Shown here piece after piece: positions 8,806 through 15,566 of a stretch of DNA of 34,233 bases. Each line of letters starts with the position of its first letter. Positions within the stretch are counted from its first letter, which is position 1. Both the position numbers and the translations under genes were made by a program. The stretch covers positions 1 through 34,233 of IMG/VR virus record IMGVR_UViG_3300042465_001531, one strand, 5' to 3'. Origin of the DNA: a virus. The notes below the pieces were generated by a model. It was not told the origin of the DNA. It did not search any database and saw only the letters and a list, made by a program, of their open reading frames with translations.

Positions 8806-10343
8806 GCGGGCAGCAGCCTATCGGCGCGGCTGTTTTTGGCAACTTTACCTTTGCCGATGGATTTCTTACGCGCCTTCTGAACTCTGTCCATCATGGCATA
8901 CAGCTTACGTGCGCCAGCCTCAGTCGAGCCATTGCCCAACTCAGAGACGATACGCGCAGGTACAACAAACTCGCCGTCGGCCAAACGCGCAGGTTGCTTT
9001 TTGCCAATCATGGCTGGGATGGAATCAGACACGCCATCACCGGGGCCACGAAGCAGTCGGCCACCGTCAGAGTAGTCGCCGAGGTGAGAAGCCGCAGAAG
9101 ACAGACCGCCGCGAGCAAATTGTGCTTGGGGTGCAGGGGTGGTACGTTGTTCTTGGCCGGTGTATGGGTCAACTGACACATCTTGACTGCCAGCAATGAT
9201 GTTTTGAGGGTTGGGGGATTGGTACGGCGTTGCATACCCACTCCTACTGATGTCAGCCATTGGGTAGCCGGTGTTTGCCCCAATAGCGTTCAGATTGGAC
9301 ATGGTTTCCACAGGGCCACCGCCTGCAAAACCGTAGATGTTCTTGGCTTCTTCGTCGCTGATTTTGGTGTAAGTAGGGGCAAAGTACTTTTGCTCCCGAC
9401 CGCCAGAGTCTGCGGTGGGTAAGGGGCTGGTGGGGTTTGCAGAATAAGAGTACCGCTGGCCCATATCTGCATCGCCTTTGTACCCGGGTGCTGCTTTATC
9501 GTCGGGCATCAACGCAGGTGCAATCATGCCTGCGGTTTGATAAGGATGCGCAGTAGCGTAATTCATCAGATTTTCACCGGTAAACCCGCGCTGCATGTTT
9601 GCCATGTTGCCGGAGAATGTCGGTTTTGGCGCTGTACCTTGGAACCCCTCTTCAAAAGGAGTATATGGCTTACCGCCGTACATGTGGCCTTCCATATTCA
9701 CTGTTGCCAAATCCGGCTGTGCCGCCGCTGTTACAGGCGGTGTTACAGGTGGTGTTACAGGGTTAACGCTCGGGGCATAGTTTGTGCCCGGCATACTGGT
9801 AATTTGAGTTGGGTTGAACGACGCATTGGCTGGCAATGCGTTAGAAATGATCGGACTTGCTCCCGCAACTGGAGTGGCAATCGGGGCAGTAAGTGCGGCT
9901 TCGGGTATGGCAGCGGCGGCGGCATCAGGTACAACAGCGGCGGCAGCATCAGGTAGCGCACCAGCAATACTCGCGGCTTCGGCAGCGCCAGCGCCCATCA
10001 AACTTGCCCCCAACCCAGCACCGCCGTATGCGCCCAAACCAGCCATCAAACCTTTTTTCAAGCTGCCGGTCATCAAAGTAGTACCACCGCCAACCAACCC
10101 TGCGGCCATCATTGGGCCAACACCGGGGATCATCATCAGACCCGCTCCGGCAATCATGGGCAGGAGTTTTGACAAGAAGCCCGCTTCGGGCAAGCCAGTT
10201 TGAGGGTTAATACTTAGAGACCCGCCGTGGGCCATTGCCAAGTCATTCAGGCTTTTTACTTCCCCACGAGACATGTGGACGAGCGTATTGTCAGGACCTC
10301 GGCCTTGACTAGAAAGGTGTTGGGCAGCAGCGTGCAGGCTCAT
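8802..10343 (-). CDS. Putative internal virion protein with C-terminal GDGVSDSIPA/GEFVVPA module, 513 aa
   Basis: The ATG at 10343 has an AGAGG ribosome site six bases upstream. The N-terminus (GRGPDNTLVHMSRGEV, then AMAHGGSLSINPQTGLPEAGF) is a type I recall from environmental podovirus proteins. It is followed by a hydrophobic Gly/Ala/Met-rich stretch (about 58-125) with probable membrane-inserting helices, an Ala/Pro low-complexity region, and a C-terminal module with FAGGGPVE, FARGGLSS, GDGVSDSIPAMIGKKQPARL, ADGEFVVPARIVSELGNGS and a basic tail. The family has no assigned function that I know. Hydrophobic Gly-zipper-like helices next to the nozzle gene and before a second large Gln-rich protein suggest a channel-forming ejection protein; this is inference. 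Confidence 0.82.
   Translation of the reverse strand: MSLHAAAQHLSSQGRGPDNTLVHMSRGEVKSLNDLAMAHGGSLSINPQTGLPEAGFLSKLLPMIAGAGLMMIPGVGPMMAAGLVGGGTTLMTGSLKKGLMAGLGAYGGAGLGASLMGAGAAEAASIAGALPDAAAAVVPDAAAAAIPEAALTAPIATPVAGASPIISNALPANASFNPTQITSMPGTNYAPSVNPVTPPVTPPVTAAAQPDLATVNMEGHMYGGKPYTPFEEGFQGTAPKPTFSGNMANMQRGFTGENLMNYATAHPYQTAGMIAPALMPDDKAAPGYKGDADMGQRYSYSANPTSPLPTADSGGREQKYFAPTYTKISDEEAKNIYGFAGGGPVETMSNLNAIGANTGYPMADISRSGYATPYQSPNPQNIIAGSQDVSVDPYTGQEQRTTPAPQAQFARGGLSSAASHLGDYSDGGRLLRGPGDGVSDSIPAMIGKKQPARLADGEFVVPARIVSELGNGSTEAGARKLYAMMDRVQKARKKSIGKGKVAKNSRADRLLPA
9728..9763. repeat. Three tandem 12-bp repeats (Pro-Val-Thr linker)
   Basis: The unit is ggtgttacaggt with minor variation, three times in a row. 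It lies inside the 513-aa protein gene and encodes a PPVT-type linker on the minus strand, so it could vary in copy number without breaking the frame. Confidence 0.85.
9911..9955. repeat. Two 21-bp near-identical units 24 bp apart (Pro-Asp-Ala rich)
   Basis: cagcggcggcggcatcaggta at 9911-9931 and cagcggcggcagcatcaggta at 9935-9955 differ at one base. They encode a duplicated PDAAAA-type linker in the 513-aa protein. The in-frame 24-bp spacing suggests a slippage duplication. Confidence 0.8.
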
Positions 10344-10382
10344 TTTTGCCTCTTTAAACGGGGGTTGGTTGATACTATCATG

Positions 10383-11087
10383 TCAAGGCGGTGGGAACAA
10401 GGCCGAAACAAATGTTATTGACCCAATAGCAGAGGGCACTGCGGGGTACGGCATGGGGGTTGTTTGGGCTGCGCGGTAGTCAATATACAAGCCTGTTGCA
10501 CCACCGGAAGTGGCGGCTTGGTTTGTGCCCCACCAAAGACCAACTGTATCGCCAGCGTCTAGAGCGAATACCACTTCAGAATATCCGCATACGAATGTTG
10601 GAACCCCTGCACTTTTACGCGCAGCCACGGTAAAAACTGTTGATGAGCTTGCCACGTCCTCAGCAGATGTACTGCCATTTATCCGCAACCAGACTACTGC
10701 ATCATGGGCGACGTTGTCGTTGTTGGCAAACTGAAGGCTATAGGTTATTTTGTAAATACCAGAAACATTTGCTGTGGCAGTGTTACCTACATTTAGGGTG
10801 AACTGATTGCCGTCTTCAAGCGTGTCCCATGTAATGATTGTTGGCGTGTTGGCCGCTGTTGCGTATTGAATTCCATTATCGGCTGCGGCAATAAAAGGAA
10901 ACTGCAAAAGCGCACCGCCAGAATCGCTCGTAAACAACTGTAAAAAATTGCGGATTTGATTGAAGTAAAGACGCAGGGCGTTTGAATACTGCTCTTGATA
11001 TTGAGCGTCGTACTGCATGGGAGCCGCCAACAGGCGCGGCTCTTGAGGTGCAATAAGCGGTTGGGTTTTAAATTGCGGGAGTGACAT
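10383..11087 (-). CDS. C1q/TNF-like trimeric virion protein, 234 aa
   Basis: The first 60 residues are charged and Gln-rich (QYDAQYQEQYSNALRLYFNQ, then IRNFLQLF) and look like an attachment helix. Residues about 60-205 form a jelly-roll of the C1q/TNF type: NVSGIYKITYSLQF is the typical central strand motif, followed by AVVWLRINGS and a late VVFALDAGDTVGLWW strand. Such domains form trimers at the tips of phage fibres or on virion surfaces. The ATG overlaps the nozzle gene's stop (TAATG at 11087-11089), suggesting coupled synthesis. It could be a nozzle-associated fibre or appendage. The gene is followed by a 39-base gap with the ribosome site of the next gene. Confidence 0.8.
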   Translation of the reverse strand: MSLPQFKTQPLIAPQEPRLLAAPMQYDAQYQEQYSNALRLYFNQIRNFLQLFTSDSGGALLQFPFIAAADNGIQYATAANTPTIITWDTLEDGNQFTLNVGNTATANVSGIYKITYSLQFANNDNVAHDAVVWLRINGSTSAEDVASSSTVFTVAARKSAGVPTFVCGYSEVVFALDAGDTVGLWWGTNQAATSGGATGLYIDYRAAQTTPMPYPAVPSAIGSITFVSALFPPP

Positions 11088-13399
11088 TATCGACGTCCAT
11101 CTGGGCGAACGTCAATGCGGGGGGAGCCAAGCTGCCACGCCACACCGAGGTCGTTGGAACTAATTCTGAACGCCATCTGCCGTCCGCGCACCCGCACATA
11201 GACTTGCTGAGTGAATTCCTGCACTGTGTACGTCGGCACACTTGTGTAGTTTTGGGCGCTGGTAACCGTGGGGCTATCCGTTGAGCCGTAGTTTGTACCG
11301 GGGAACTGTCGTGGGCGTACAGAGAAATCCAATGATGGGTTGTTCACAGTGGAGCCGTCAAACGTCACATCGGGAATAACACGAGTAACAAGCCCAAAAT
11401 TGTGCCCATCACCAATGTCAAAGTCAGAGGACTGAACATAAGCTTCAATAGGTAACAGAGTACCCGGCGTAGTTGCGCCATCATCATTGCCTGTCTCTTG
11501 GTAAATCAAAGTGCCGTTTGAGTTTTTATACCCGGCGGACATAGGCACTTGACGCAACGGACTATCAAGCCAGCAAGACCGTTCCATCTTGCCGTAGTAC
11601 CAAGTACGCTCAAGGTGATTGAAGATGATGTAGCGATCAACTTTTTCGTTTGGATTGGCCAAAGTACCCGTACCATCTGTACCGGTGATTGAGCAATAGA
11701 ACCACCAAATTTCGTTGTAGCCCTCGTTGGTGCTGGCGAAGAATTGATACCCTTGAACCAAGTTAATGTCATCAAACACATACTGACGCAATGCGCAGGG
11801 GAGTGTTTCTACACGGCCTGAGTACATATAGAACTTGTCCGTGCCCATCCAGTAGGTGATGTTGTTTACCGTAGTCACGGCGTTTGGCCCAGTCATAGAG
11901 ATGTTGTCGCCCATCAACTGGAAGCCCCACACATAAGGTGGGCCGAGGTACTGCATGGAATAAATTGCCGAATCCGTGTAAACCAAGATTTCTTGGCGCG
12001 TCTGCATGGCGGTCACAATTTGAGAGCCATGACTTAAACGATAACTGCCCGCTTGGTTTGTAACCGCTGGAGCCCAAATGTCTGGGCGCTCTTGGTCAGA
12101 CCAACGAATCAACATTGGGTCTTGTGTGTTGGCGCTGGCAGTTCCGGGGTAGTCGTTAACACCAAACGCCAAAACAAAACGAGAAGCGTCGGATATGGTG
12201 ACAAAATTCACCACCGAGGGACAGGAAGTATCTGGAGTAAAAGAACCCGTTGACGTGGTCACCGCAACGCTTGGGCCAAGCAACTGAGCGCGATCAAATG
12301 TAGTCGGCGTAGCGTTGTTTGCCCAGTAGTACATAGGCCCACCGCGAGGGGCAAAAATTAAATCTTGCCCAAAGTTTGCTTGGCTCCACAGACGTAATTG
12401 TTGGCCAACACCTGCACTAGCTGATGCCTCACCCCAACCAGTAAAGCTTGTTGATTGAACAACCGCTGCGCCATCTGCATGAGTAGTAGCCGCACCTGAG
12501 CCCGGCGTACCATCAACCCCGCGAGTACAGCCTGTGAACGTAGTGCTTGTAGTCCCGGTGTATGTAATTGTTTCTGAGTCAATCAACAGTGTGCCAGTGG
12601 GCGTAGAAAACCCTGTAGTAGAAGTCACAGTTACCGTGGTATTGGAATTGGACAGCGTCCCGCCAGCCACCGCAGTGGTGGGCGTACCAATAACAACACC
12701 ACCCCAAGTACCAGCACCCCAGCCTACGTTTTGGGTAAAGATTTCATTACCTGAGTTAATCTGATAAGTGAATGTCGCAGTAACCGCCGATGTGCCACTG
12801 CTTGTTGCAGTACCCGTAACAACCACCGAGTACGTATTGGTTGAGATGTAAGTGATCTGGCGCTCGCCATTGATATTGGCCGCAGGTACACCGTTTACAG
12901 CGCCGGAAGTGGCGGAGATTGACACAAAGTCGCCCGTCTGAGAACCGTGCCCGGGGTCGTTGACCACTAAGGTTGTTTTGCCGCCAATGTTGGTAGCGGT
13001 GTCGGTGGTAAACGCATTGGATACAGTAGCGCGAGTTAGCCTAATTGGGGTTATGTCATAAAAAGAACCGTTTACACCGTTTTGTACGTAATACTTTAAG
13101 TTTGTACCAACCGCCAATAAATTGTAGGCTGCTAAATTCAACCAATTCCATAGGGCGCGACAAGTGCCCCAGAACGTGCCGGTTGTTGGTATAGCGGAGG
13201 CTGTCGTGCCCCCAGAAGTAAAAGTGCCTATGGGGGTTGTGGGAGTTTCAACACCTGTATCAACAACCCAGCCACCAATCTTTTCGGGGTAGCCAGAACG
13301 GAAACGCACTTTATCGGACTCAAACCAACCGCCTTCGTTGGCAAGCGTTGTACTCTCTCGGTTAACGCCGGGTCTGAATTGCAGTTTCTGTAATGGCAT
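11087..13399 (-). CDS. Tail tube/nozzle protein (P22 gp10 / T7 gp12 functional class), 770 aa
   Basis: The start RFRPGVNRESTTLANEGGWF, then KVRFRSGYPEKIGGW and WLNLAAYNLLAVGTN are characteristic of podoviral nozzle or 'stabilisation' proteins that cap the tail below the adaptor ring. The core is beta-rich with propeller-like repeats (DPMLIRWSDQERPDIWAP; QEILVYTDSAIYSM). Two accessory beta modules are inserted: about 130-210 (GHGSQTGDFVSI ... NTYSVVVTG) and about 247-316 (TVTVTSTTGF ... IDSETITY ... CTRGVDGT). Both have relatives in other proteins of this operon. The ATG has a GAGGGTG site five bases upstream. The gene lies between the endolysin and ejection-protein genes. Confidence 0.85.
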   Translation of the reverse strand: MPLQKLQFRPGVNRESTTLANEGGWFESDKVRFRSGYPEKIGGWVVDTGVETPTTPIGTFTSGGTTASAIPTTGTFWGTCRALWNWLNLAAYNLLAVGTNLKYYVQNGVNGSFYDITPIRLTRATVSNAFTTDTATNIGGKTTLVVNDPGHGSQTGDFVSISATSGAVNGVPAANINGERQITYISTNTYSVVVTGTATSSGTSAVTATFTYQINSGNEIFTQNVGWGAGTWGGVVIGTPTTAVAGGTLSNSNTTVTVTSTTGFSTPTGTLLIDSETITYTGTTSTTFTGCTRGVDGTPGSGAATTHADGAAVVQSTSFTGWGEASASAGVGQQLRLWSQANFGQDLIFAPRGGPMYYWANNATPTTFDRAQLLGPSVAVTTSTGSFTPDTSCPSVVNFVTISDASRFVLAFGVNDYPGTASANTQDPMLIRWSDQERPDIWAPAVTNQAGSYRLSHGSQIVTAMQTRQEILVYTDSAIYSMQYLGPPYVWGFQLMGDNISMTGPNAVTTVNNITYWMGTDKFYMYSGRVETLPCALRQYVFDDINLVQGYQFFASTNEGYNEIWWFYCSITGTDGTGTLANPNEKVDRYIIFNHLERTWYYGKMERSCWLDSPLRQVPMSAGYKNSNGTLIYQETGNDDGATTPGTLLPIEAYVQSSDFDIGDGHNFGLVTRVIPDVTFDGSTVNNPSLDFSVRPRQFPGTNYGSTDSPTVTSAQNYTSVPTYTVQEFTQQVYVRVRGRQMAFRISSNDLGVAWQLGSPRIDVRPDGRR

Positions 13400-13411
13400 A
13401 ACACCCTCGAT

Positions 13412-13876
13412 TTAGGCTACAAGACCTTGAAGATACTGTGTTTTACCAGCCACTTTTGTAGCGGTCAACTCCTGCATTTTCAGGTTGCTTGGGTCATAAG
13501 AGACATGCACCCAGCCACTGTCAGGGATGCCGGGGGTGTAGAACTCAAGAATGAGTTGGGTGTATTCTAGGTTATCCATGATCCATTGAGCAAGCTCTGC
13601 GTTCGCCACTCCGGGTATCTCAATATCGGCTGCTCGGCCAAGGCAATGGTCTGAGGTCTTCGATCCTCCCACCGCAGCATTACTTTCTGGACTGCGGAAC
13701 CCAGAGTTCACCTTGACACCCTTGCCAAAGTGGTCGCGCACAGGCTGGAGAACCTTCTCACAGAGCAAGCGCAGGTTCTCTGTCTCGGCTTCGCCGGGTG
13801 TATTGTCAAAGCCCATGCGCAGGGCGGTCTCGGATTTGGTCAGCTCATGCAGGCTGAAGTTGGCGGTCAGATTCAT
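13412..13876 (-). CDS. Endolysin, M15-type D-Ala-D-Ala peptidase
   Basis: 154 residues. The N-terminal NFSLHELTKSETALRMG is typical of phage M15A peptidases. The zinc site is visible as SDHCLGRAADIEI (His77 and Asp84) and GWVHVSY (His124), the usual HxxxxxxD...H triad of Peptidase_M15. VNSGFRSPESNAAVGGS is the conserved approach loop. The predicted role is cutting peptidoglycan cross-links during lysis. There is no signal peptide, so export would depend on the holin. The start overlaps the Rz-like stop (ATGA at 13873-13876). It is the last gene of the lysis cassette and is followed directly by the tail nozzle gene. Confidence 0.93.
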   Translation of the reverse strand: MNLTANFSLHELTKSETALRMGFDNTPGEAETENLRLLCEKVLQPVRDHFGKGVKVNSGFRSPESNAAVGGSKTSDHCLGRAADIEIPGVANAELAQWIMDNLEYTQLILEFYTPGIPDSGWVHVSYDPSNLKMQELTATKVAGKTQYLQGLVA

Positions 13877-14340
13877 TTGATACCTTTCTGTGATTCAAGG
13901 GCTTGGTTGTACAAATTGATGCAAGAGTTGAGCTTTTCGATGGCTCTATTACCCTCGTCTGTTATTGCGAAAAGAGCTTTTCCAAACGCTGGGTCAAGTT
14001 CGGCTCGTGCTTCTCCTGCACTATCTCCGGCGGGAGCGGGGGTATCTGGGGAGGCTGGTACGGGGCAGGTCGTTTTGACAGGAACCCGCAACCTGAGAGC
14101 ACCAGAGTCAATAGCAGCATCGCGCTCTTTTGCGGCAAGTTTGGCTTTTTCATTTGTCTTCCTCAGTGCGTCAGCAGTTGTGGTTACGGCAGCAGTCAGA
14201 GCCTTCTCTTTGGCCCGGGCTTCGGTGTTCAGTCGGTCAACCTCGACCTGTTGGGCTTCCTTCTCAACATGCTTGCCGTAGAAATACCCGCCACCGAATG
14301 TCAGCAGCAGGGCAATCAATCCAGAGAGCAGGTTACGCAT
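13873..14340 (-). CDS. Rz: i-spanin (Rz-like)
   Basis: 155 residues starting with MRNLLSG. The ATG overlaps the last eight bases of the holin candidate (ATGCGTAA) and is preceded by GGAAAG. Residues 1-21 form a single N-terminal membrane segment (LIALLLTFGGGYFYG). A long charged, Ala-rich helical region (about 24-85) and further periplasmic residues follow, including two Cys (92 and 140). This is the topology of Rz-type inner-membrane spanins, which span the periplasm and bind an outer-membrane lipoprotein. The identification is strengthened by the Rz1 gene nested inside it in the +1 frame. I prefer this start over an upstream one at 14361, because it fits the ribosome site and puts the membrane segment at the N-terminus. 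Confidence 0.9.
   Translation of the reverse strand: MRNLLSGLIALLLTFGGGYFYGKHVEKEAQQVEVDRLNTEARAKEKALTAAVTTTADALRKTNEKAKLAAKERDAAIDSGALRLRVPVKTTCPVPASPDTPAPAGDSAGEARAELDPAFGKALFAITDEGNRAIEKLNSCINLYNQALESQKGIK
13962..14153 (-). CDS. Rz1: o-spanin lipoprotein (Rz1-like), nested in Rz
   Basis: 63 residues wholly inside the Rz gene in the +1 frame. The start codon has a GAGGAAG ribosome site seven bases upstream. The protein has a basic N-terminus (MKKPNLPQK), a hydrophobic core and the lipobox LVLSGC, giving signal peptidase II cleavage before Cys22. The mature chain is about 42 residues and proline-rich (RPAPYQPPQIPPLPP), the classic Rz1 signature. It should be anchored in the outer membrane and join Rz to fuse the two membranes at the end of lysis. 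Embedding in Rz is the lambda arrangement. A chance open frame would not be expected to combine ribosome site, lipobox and proline-rich mature chain. Confidence 0.92.
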   Translation of the reverse strand: MKKPNLPQKSAMLLLTLVLSGCGFLSKRPAPYQPPQIPPLPPEIVQEKHEPNLTQRLEKLFSQ

Positions 14341-14662
14341 CGCTGGTCTTTCCACGGACATAGGCTTGAGCCGCCATAAACGCCACGACGATTGTTCCCA
14401 TAGCCGCGCAGTAGGTGGTAGCCAAGCCGTTCAGGGCGTTGACCTTCTCCAAAGACACAAGGCTAGAAGCCAAGAAAGCAATCAAAGCAGGTGGGGCAAT
14501 AATTGCAAACCAAGACATGACACGTTGCTGGTCAGCCATCTTGTCCATGTTCTCAATCATCAGCATACGCTCAGACCGAGCCAGCTCTGCGTCCGTCACC
14601 ACGCCGTCGTGGTCGGTGTCAAACTGGTTGTAGGTGGAGTCTTTTTCAAGTTGTTTACTCAT
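14333..14662 (-). CDS. Holin candidate with EF-hand loop, 109 aa
   Basis: The start MSKQLEKDS is chosen over 14677 because AAGGAA lies six bases upstream and the ATG overlaps the previous stop (ATGAGTAA). Residues about 15-26 form a canonical EF-hand calcium loop (DTDHDGVVTDAE: Asp at 1, 3 and 5, Gly at 6, Glu at 12). A short charged helix (MIENMDKMADQQRVM) follows, then two hydrophobic segments (WFAIIAPPALIAFLASSLV and ATTYCAAMGTIVVAFMAAQA) and a short polar tail. Two membrane segments, small size and a position just before Rz/Rz1 and the endolysin support a holin role. I know similar EF-hand/two-TM proteins only as uncharacterised phage proteins. Calcium binding is predicted, not shown. Confidence 0.82.
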   Translation of the reverse strand: MSKQLEKDSTYNQFDTDHDGVVTDAELARSERMLMIENMDKMADQQRVMSWFAIIAPPALIAFLASSLVSLEKVNALNGLATTYCAAMGTIVVAFMAAQAYVRGKTSDA

Positions 14663-14831
14663 CTTTTTTCCTTTCAATTTCGCGTTTCAATTCTTGCACT
14701 TGGCGCTCAAGTTTTTCAGTTTTCTCCAGATTCTTTTCAGCCCTTTTGCTGACTGTCAGATTGTCCAGATACACCATTGCCATCAGCGGTAGAAGCAGGG
14801 CGACCAACACACATGCGGCAATCCATCCCAT
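14655..14831 (-). CDS. Small membrane protein with C-terminal coiled coil, 58 aa
   Basis: MGWIAACVL start, TGATG overlap with the stop of the preceding gene at 14831-14833. Residues 3-21 form a membrane helix (WIAACVLVALLLPLMAMVY). Residues 25-58 form a highly charged coiled coil (EKNLEKTEKLERQVQELKRE). It lies in the lysis cassette, so it could be an antiholin, an accessory holin or a small inner-membrane spanin-like protein. An alternative upstream ATG at 14954 (99 aa) has a good GGAGAGG site but would overlap the previous gene by 124 bases, so I prefer the short form. Confidence 0.65.
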   Translation of the reverse strand: MGWIAACVLVALLLPLMAMVYLDNLTVSKRAEKNLEKTEKLERQVQELKREIERKKDE

Positions 14832-15556
14832 CACGCTTTCCCCAAACGACTTACGAACAGGAACCACAGCCACAGGTAAAGGAGGAATAGGAAAGTCGCT
14901 ACGAGATACGCTGACTTTTGCTGGAGGTCTCTTTTTGCTTCCCGCCGTTGCCATTGCTTGTACCTCTCCTGCGCTTCTTCCTTCAGCCTTGCCTTCTCCT
15001 GCTCCTCCTGTATGACACCTCGCATCTCAAACACTTTGGAGTACAGCGCACCCATTTCGGGCGGTGACTGATACACCATCATTTCCCTGATCGTCACTTC
15101 CAATGCTGCCATCTGGTCAATTGCCATAACTCGGTTGAGCGCGGCTTCCATCAGGTTGGCGTTGGGGTCGTAGACGTTCTGGCTCTTTTCTTCCTCTTCT
15201 CTTATGTGTGCAGCGAGCTGTTCTTGGAGCTTGAAGAACTCCGTGAGCTGACTGACGACATCTGCCATGACCTTTGTTTCGTCAACGTAGGCTTTCTTTT
15301 TCGCCACAGGCTTGGCCTTGGCTGCTGGCTTTCCTTGAGCTGGCGCTCCATCTCCGCTTTTATCTTGAAAAAGTTTTCCAAAGAACGCAACAACTGGCCC
15401 CAAGAATCCTTGAATCTCTTGTACCGCACCAGCCACTTCGTCATAAGTCTCTTTGACTTCAACAAAAGTTTCCTTGGCCTGCTTGTATAACTCACAGCCT
15501 TCCTTGATGGCGGCGACGCAAGCATTGGCAGCAAAGAGGATGCTGATCGGATCAAT
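14831..15556 (-). CDS. Tail-anchored membrane protein with probable ATT start, 241 aa
   Basis: The frame begins just after an in-frame TAA (15562-15560). The first codons read GAA ATT GAT CCG ATC. Translation from ATT at 15556 gives (M)DPISILFAANACVAAIKEG, and AAGGAG lies six bases upstream, overlapping the previous stop. No ATG, GTG or TTG lies in frame before GTG at 15436, which would delete 40 conserved-looking residues. The protein has an amphipathic start, an Ala/Lys/Pro linker, a long charged helical middle (LMEAALNRVMAIDQMAALEV) and one C-terminal membrane helix (about 214-236, LVATFLFLLYLWLWFLFV) with a tiny tail. I recall similar proteins in environmental phages, without assigned function. 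Its place upstream of the holin candidate suggests a lysis-control or membrane role. Confidence 0.8.
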   Translation of the reverse strand: MDPISILFAANACVAAIKEGCELYKQAKETFVEVKETYDEVAGAVQEIQGFLGPVVAFFGKLFQDKSGDGAPAQGKPAAKAKPVAKKKAYVDETKVMADVVSQLTEFFKLQEQLAAHIREEEEKSQNVYDPNANLMEAALNRVMAIDQMAALEVTIREMMVYQSPPEMGALYSKVFEMRGVIQEEQEKARLKEEAQERYKQWQRREAKRDLQQKSAYLVATFLFLLYLWLWFLFVSRLGKA

Positions 15557-15566
15557 TTCTTACTCC

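Noticed and set aside
10352-10386. TTGACA and TTTAAA on the minus strand before the 513-aa gene as a promoter
   Set aside because: Spacing is 22 bases rather than 16-18, and the region is a 39-base gap within a continuous operon; not supported as a sigma70 promoter.
12358-12582. Small minus-strand frame inside the nozzle gene
   Set aside because: Out-of-frame shadow; the 770-aa frame explains the region.
14655-14954. Longer 99-codon version of the 58-aa membrane protein
   Set aside because: It has a good GGAGAGG site but needs a 124-base overlap with the previous gene, whose codons explain that site; the TGATG start at 14831 puts the membrane helix at the N-terminus.
15202-15555. A 117-codon frame starting TTG one base after the ATT start
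   Set aside because: It begins at the same ribosome site but gives a Ser/Arg/Lys-rich sequence without a motif, while the other frame gives a coherent protein with a membrane helix.
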